Shown piece after piece: positions 4,908 to 8,867 of a DNA stretch of 8,867 nucleotides. The stretch lies in assembly GCA_035718085.1 (NCBI GenBank), contig DASTHS010000001.1, forward strand, positions 1 to 8,867, in the 5' to 3' direction. This DNA is from DASTHS01 sp035718085 (lineage in GTDB: Bacteria; Actinomycetota; Acidimicrobiia; Acidimicrobiales; Palsa-688). Position 1 is the stretch's first letter. The number at the start of each line of letters is the position of its first letter. The notes under the pieces were generated by a model. That model did not search any database. It was not told the origin of the DNA and was given only the letters and a program-made list of their open reading frames with translations. The position numbers and the translations under genes are program-made.

Positions 4908-4916
4908 TGGTAGTCT
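4908..4916 (+). promoter_or_regulatory. putative gyrB-gyrA promoter, extended -10 element
   Basis: TGG followed by TAGTCT (hexamer 4911-4916) matches TGn-TAnnnT, the same class as the element before dnaA. No clear -35 is visible in the C-rich sequence upstream. Transcription would start near 4922-4924, giving a leader of about 110 nt before gyrB. A separate promoter here would let gyrase respond to supercoiling independently of dnaN-recF-dciA, as gyrase genes do in other bacteria; that response is inference. Confidence 0.5.
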
Positions 4917-4960
4917 GATGGCATCGCGTTTCTCGCCGCTGACCTGCTGTTTTGGCGGGT

Positions 4961-4992
4961 CGGTGCCCCGTCCGGGGCCGCCAGCGGCACCG
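4961..4992 (+). promoter_or_regulatory. gyrB leader with two mutually exclusive hairpins
   Basis: CGGTGCC (4961-4967) is the exact reverse complement of GGCACCG (4986-4992). GCCCC (4965-4969) pairs with GGGGC (4974-4978) around GTCC. The two pairings share bases 4965-4967, so they cannot both form fully. The segment lies in the predicted gyrB leader, about 30 nt before the AAAGGG ribosome binding site (5021-5026). High GC content makes such pairings easy to find, so a regulatory role is tentative. Confidence 0.35.
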
Positions 4993-5033
4993 CCGGAGAC
5001 GCCTCCCCCGACCTGGTGTGAAAGGGCGCGCTC

Positions 5034-6962
<1,929 letters not shown>

Positions 6963-6972
6963 GACTGCCGCT

Positions 6973-8867
<1,895 letters not shown>

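Overview
This window is a bacterial chromosome replication-origin locus from a high-GC actinobacterium. All complete genes lie on the + strand, in the conserved order dnaA, dnaN, recF, dciA (DUF721), gyrB, gyrA. Base composition is roughly 70% GC by eye, GTG starts are common, and the protein sequences look actinobacterial. Details of GyrA (an asparagine after HPHG and a PDFPPAAERY loop at the catalytic tyrosine) make me think of the Acidimicrobiia, but that placement is inference and was not tested.

Layout. Bases 2-430 are the 3' end of a gene for an alpha/beta hydrolase-like protein. Bases 431-628 hold a probable extended -10 promoter and a tight cluster of DnaA boxes. dnaA (629-2047) carries more DnaA boxes inside its coding sequence, one near the start codon and an inverted pair in the domain II linker. 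The dnaA-dnaN gap (2048-2318) is the best candidate for the unwinding part of oriC. It contains dyads, a three-copy GC-rich motif, two tandem DnaA boxes, a GGCC spacer, a DnaA-trio-like CTA/CCA run and a short AT-rich stretch just before dnaN. dnaN (2319-3425), recF (3438-4532) and dciA (4529-4864) follow with a 12-nt gap and a 4-nt overlap, and look like one transcription unit. A 169-nt gap with a probable promoter and a structured leader precedes gyrB (5034-6962). gyrA (6973 to the window edge) starts 10 nt after gyrB and is cut by the end of the window.

How the genes work together. DnaA binds its boxes and opens the origin, and DciA is expected to help place the DnaB replicative helicase. 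DnaN is the sliding clamp for DNA polymerase III. RecF helps load RecA at gaps. Gyrase (GyrA2GyrB2) supplies the negative supercoils needed for opening and fork movement.

The gene content is ordinary. The unusual part is the origin DNA: DnaA-box clusters upstream of, inside and downstream of dnaA, and an unwinding module whose later trios have lost the normally conserved central adenine. I saw no mobile element, CRISPR array, tRNA or rRNA, and no undescribed protein system.
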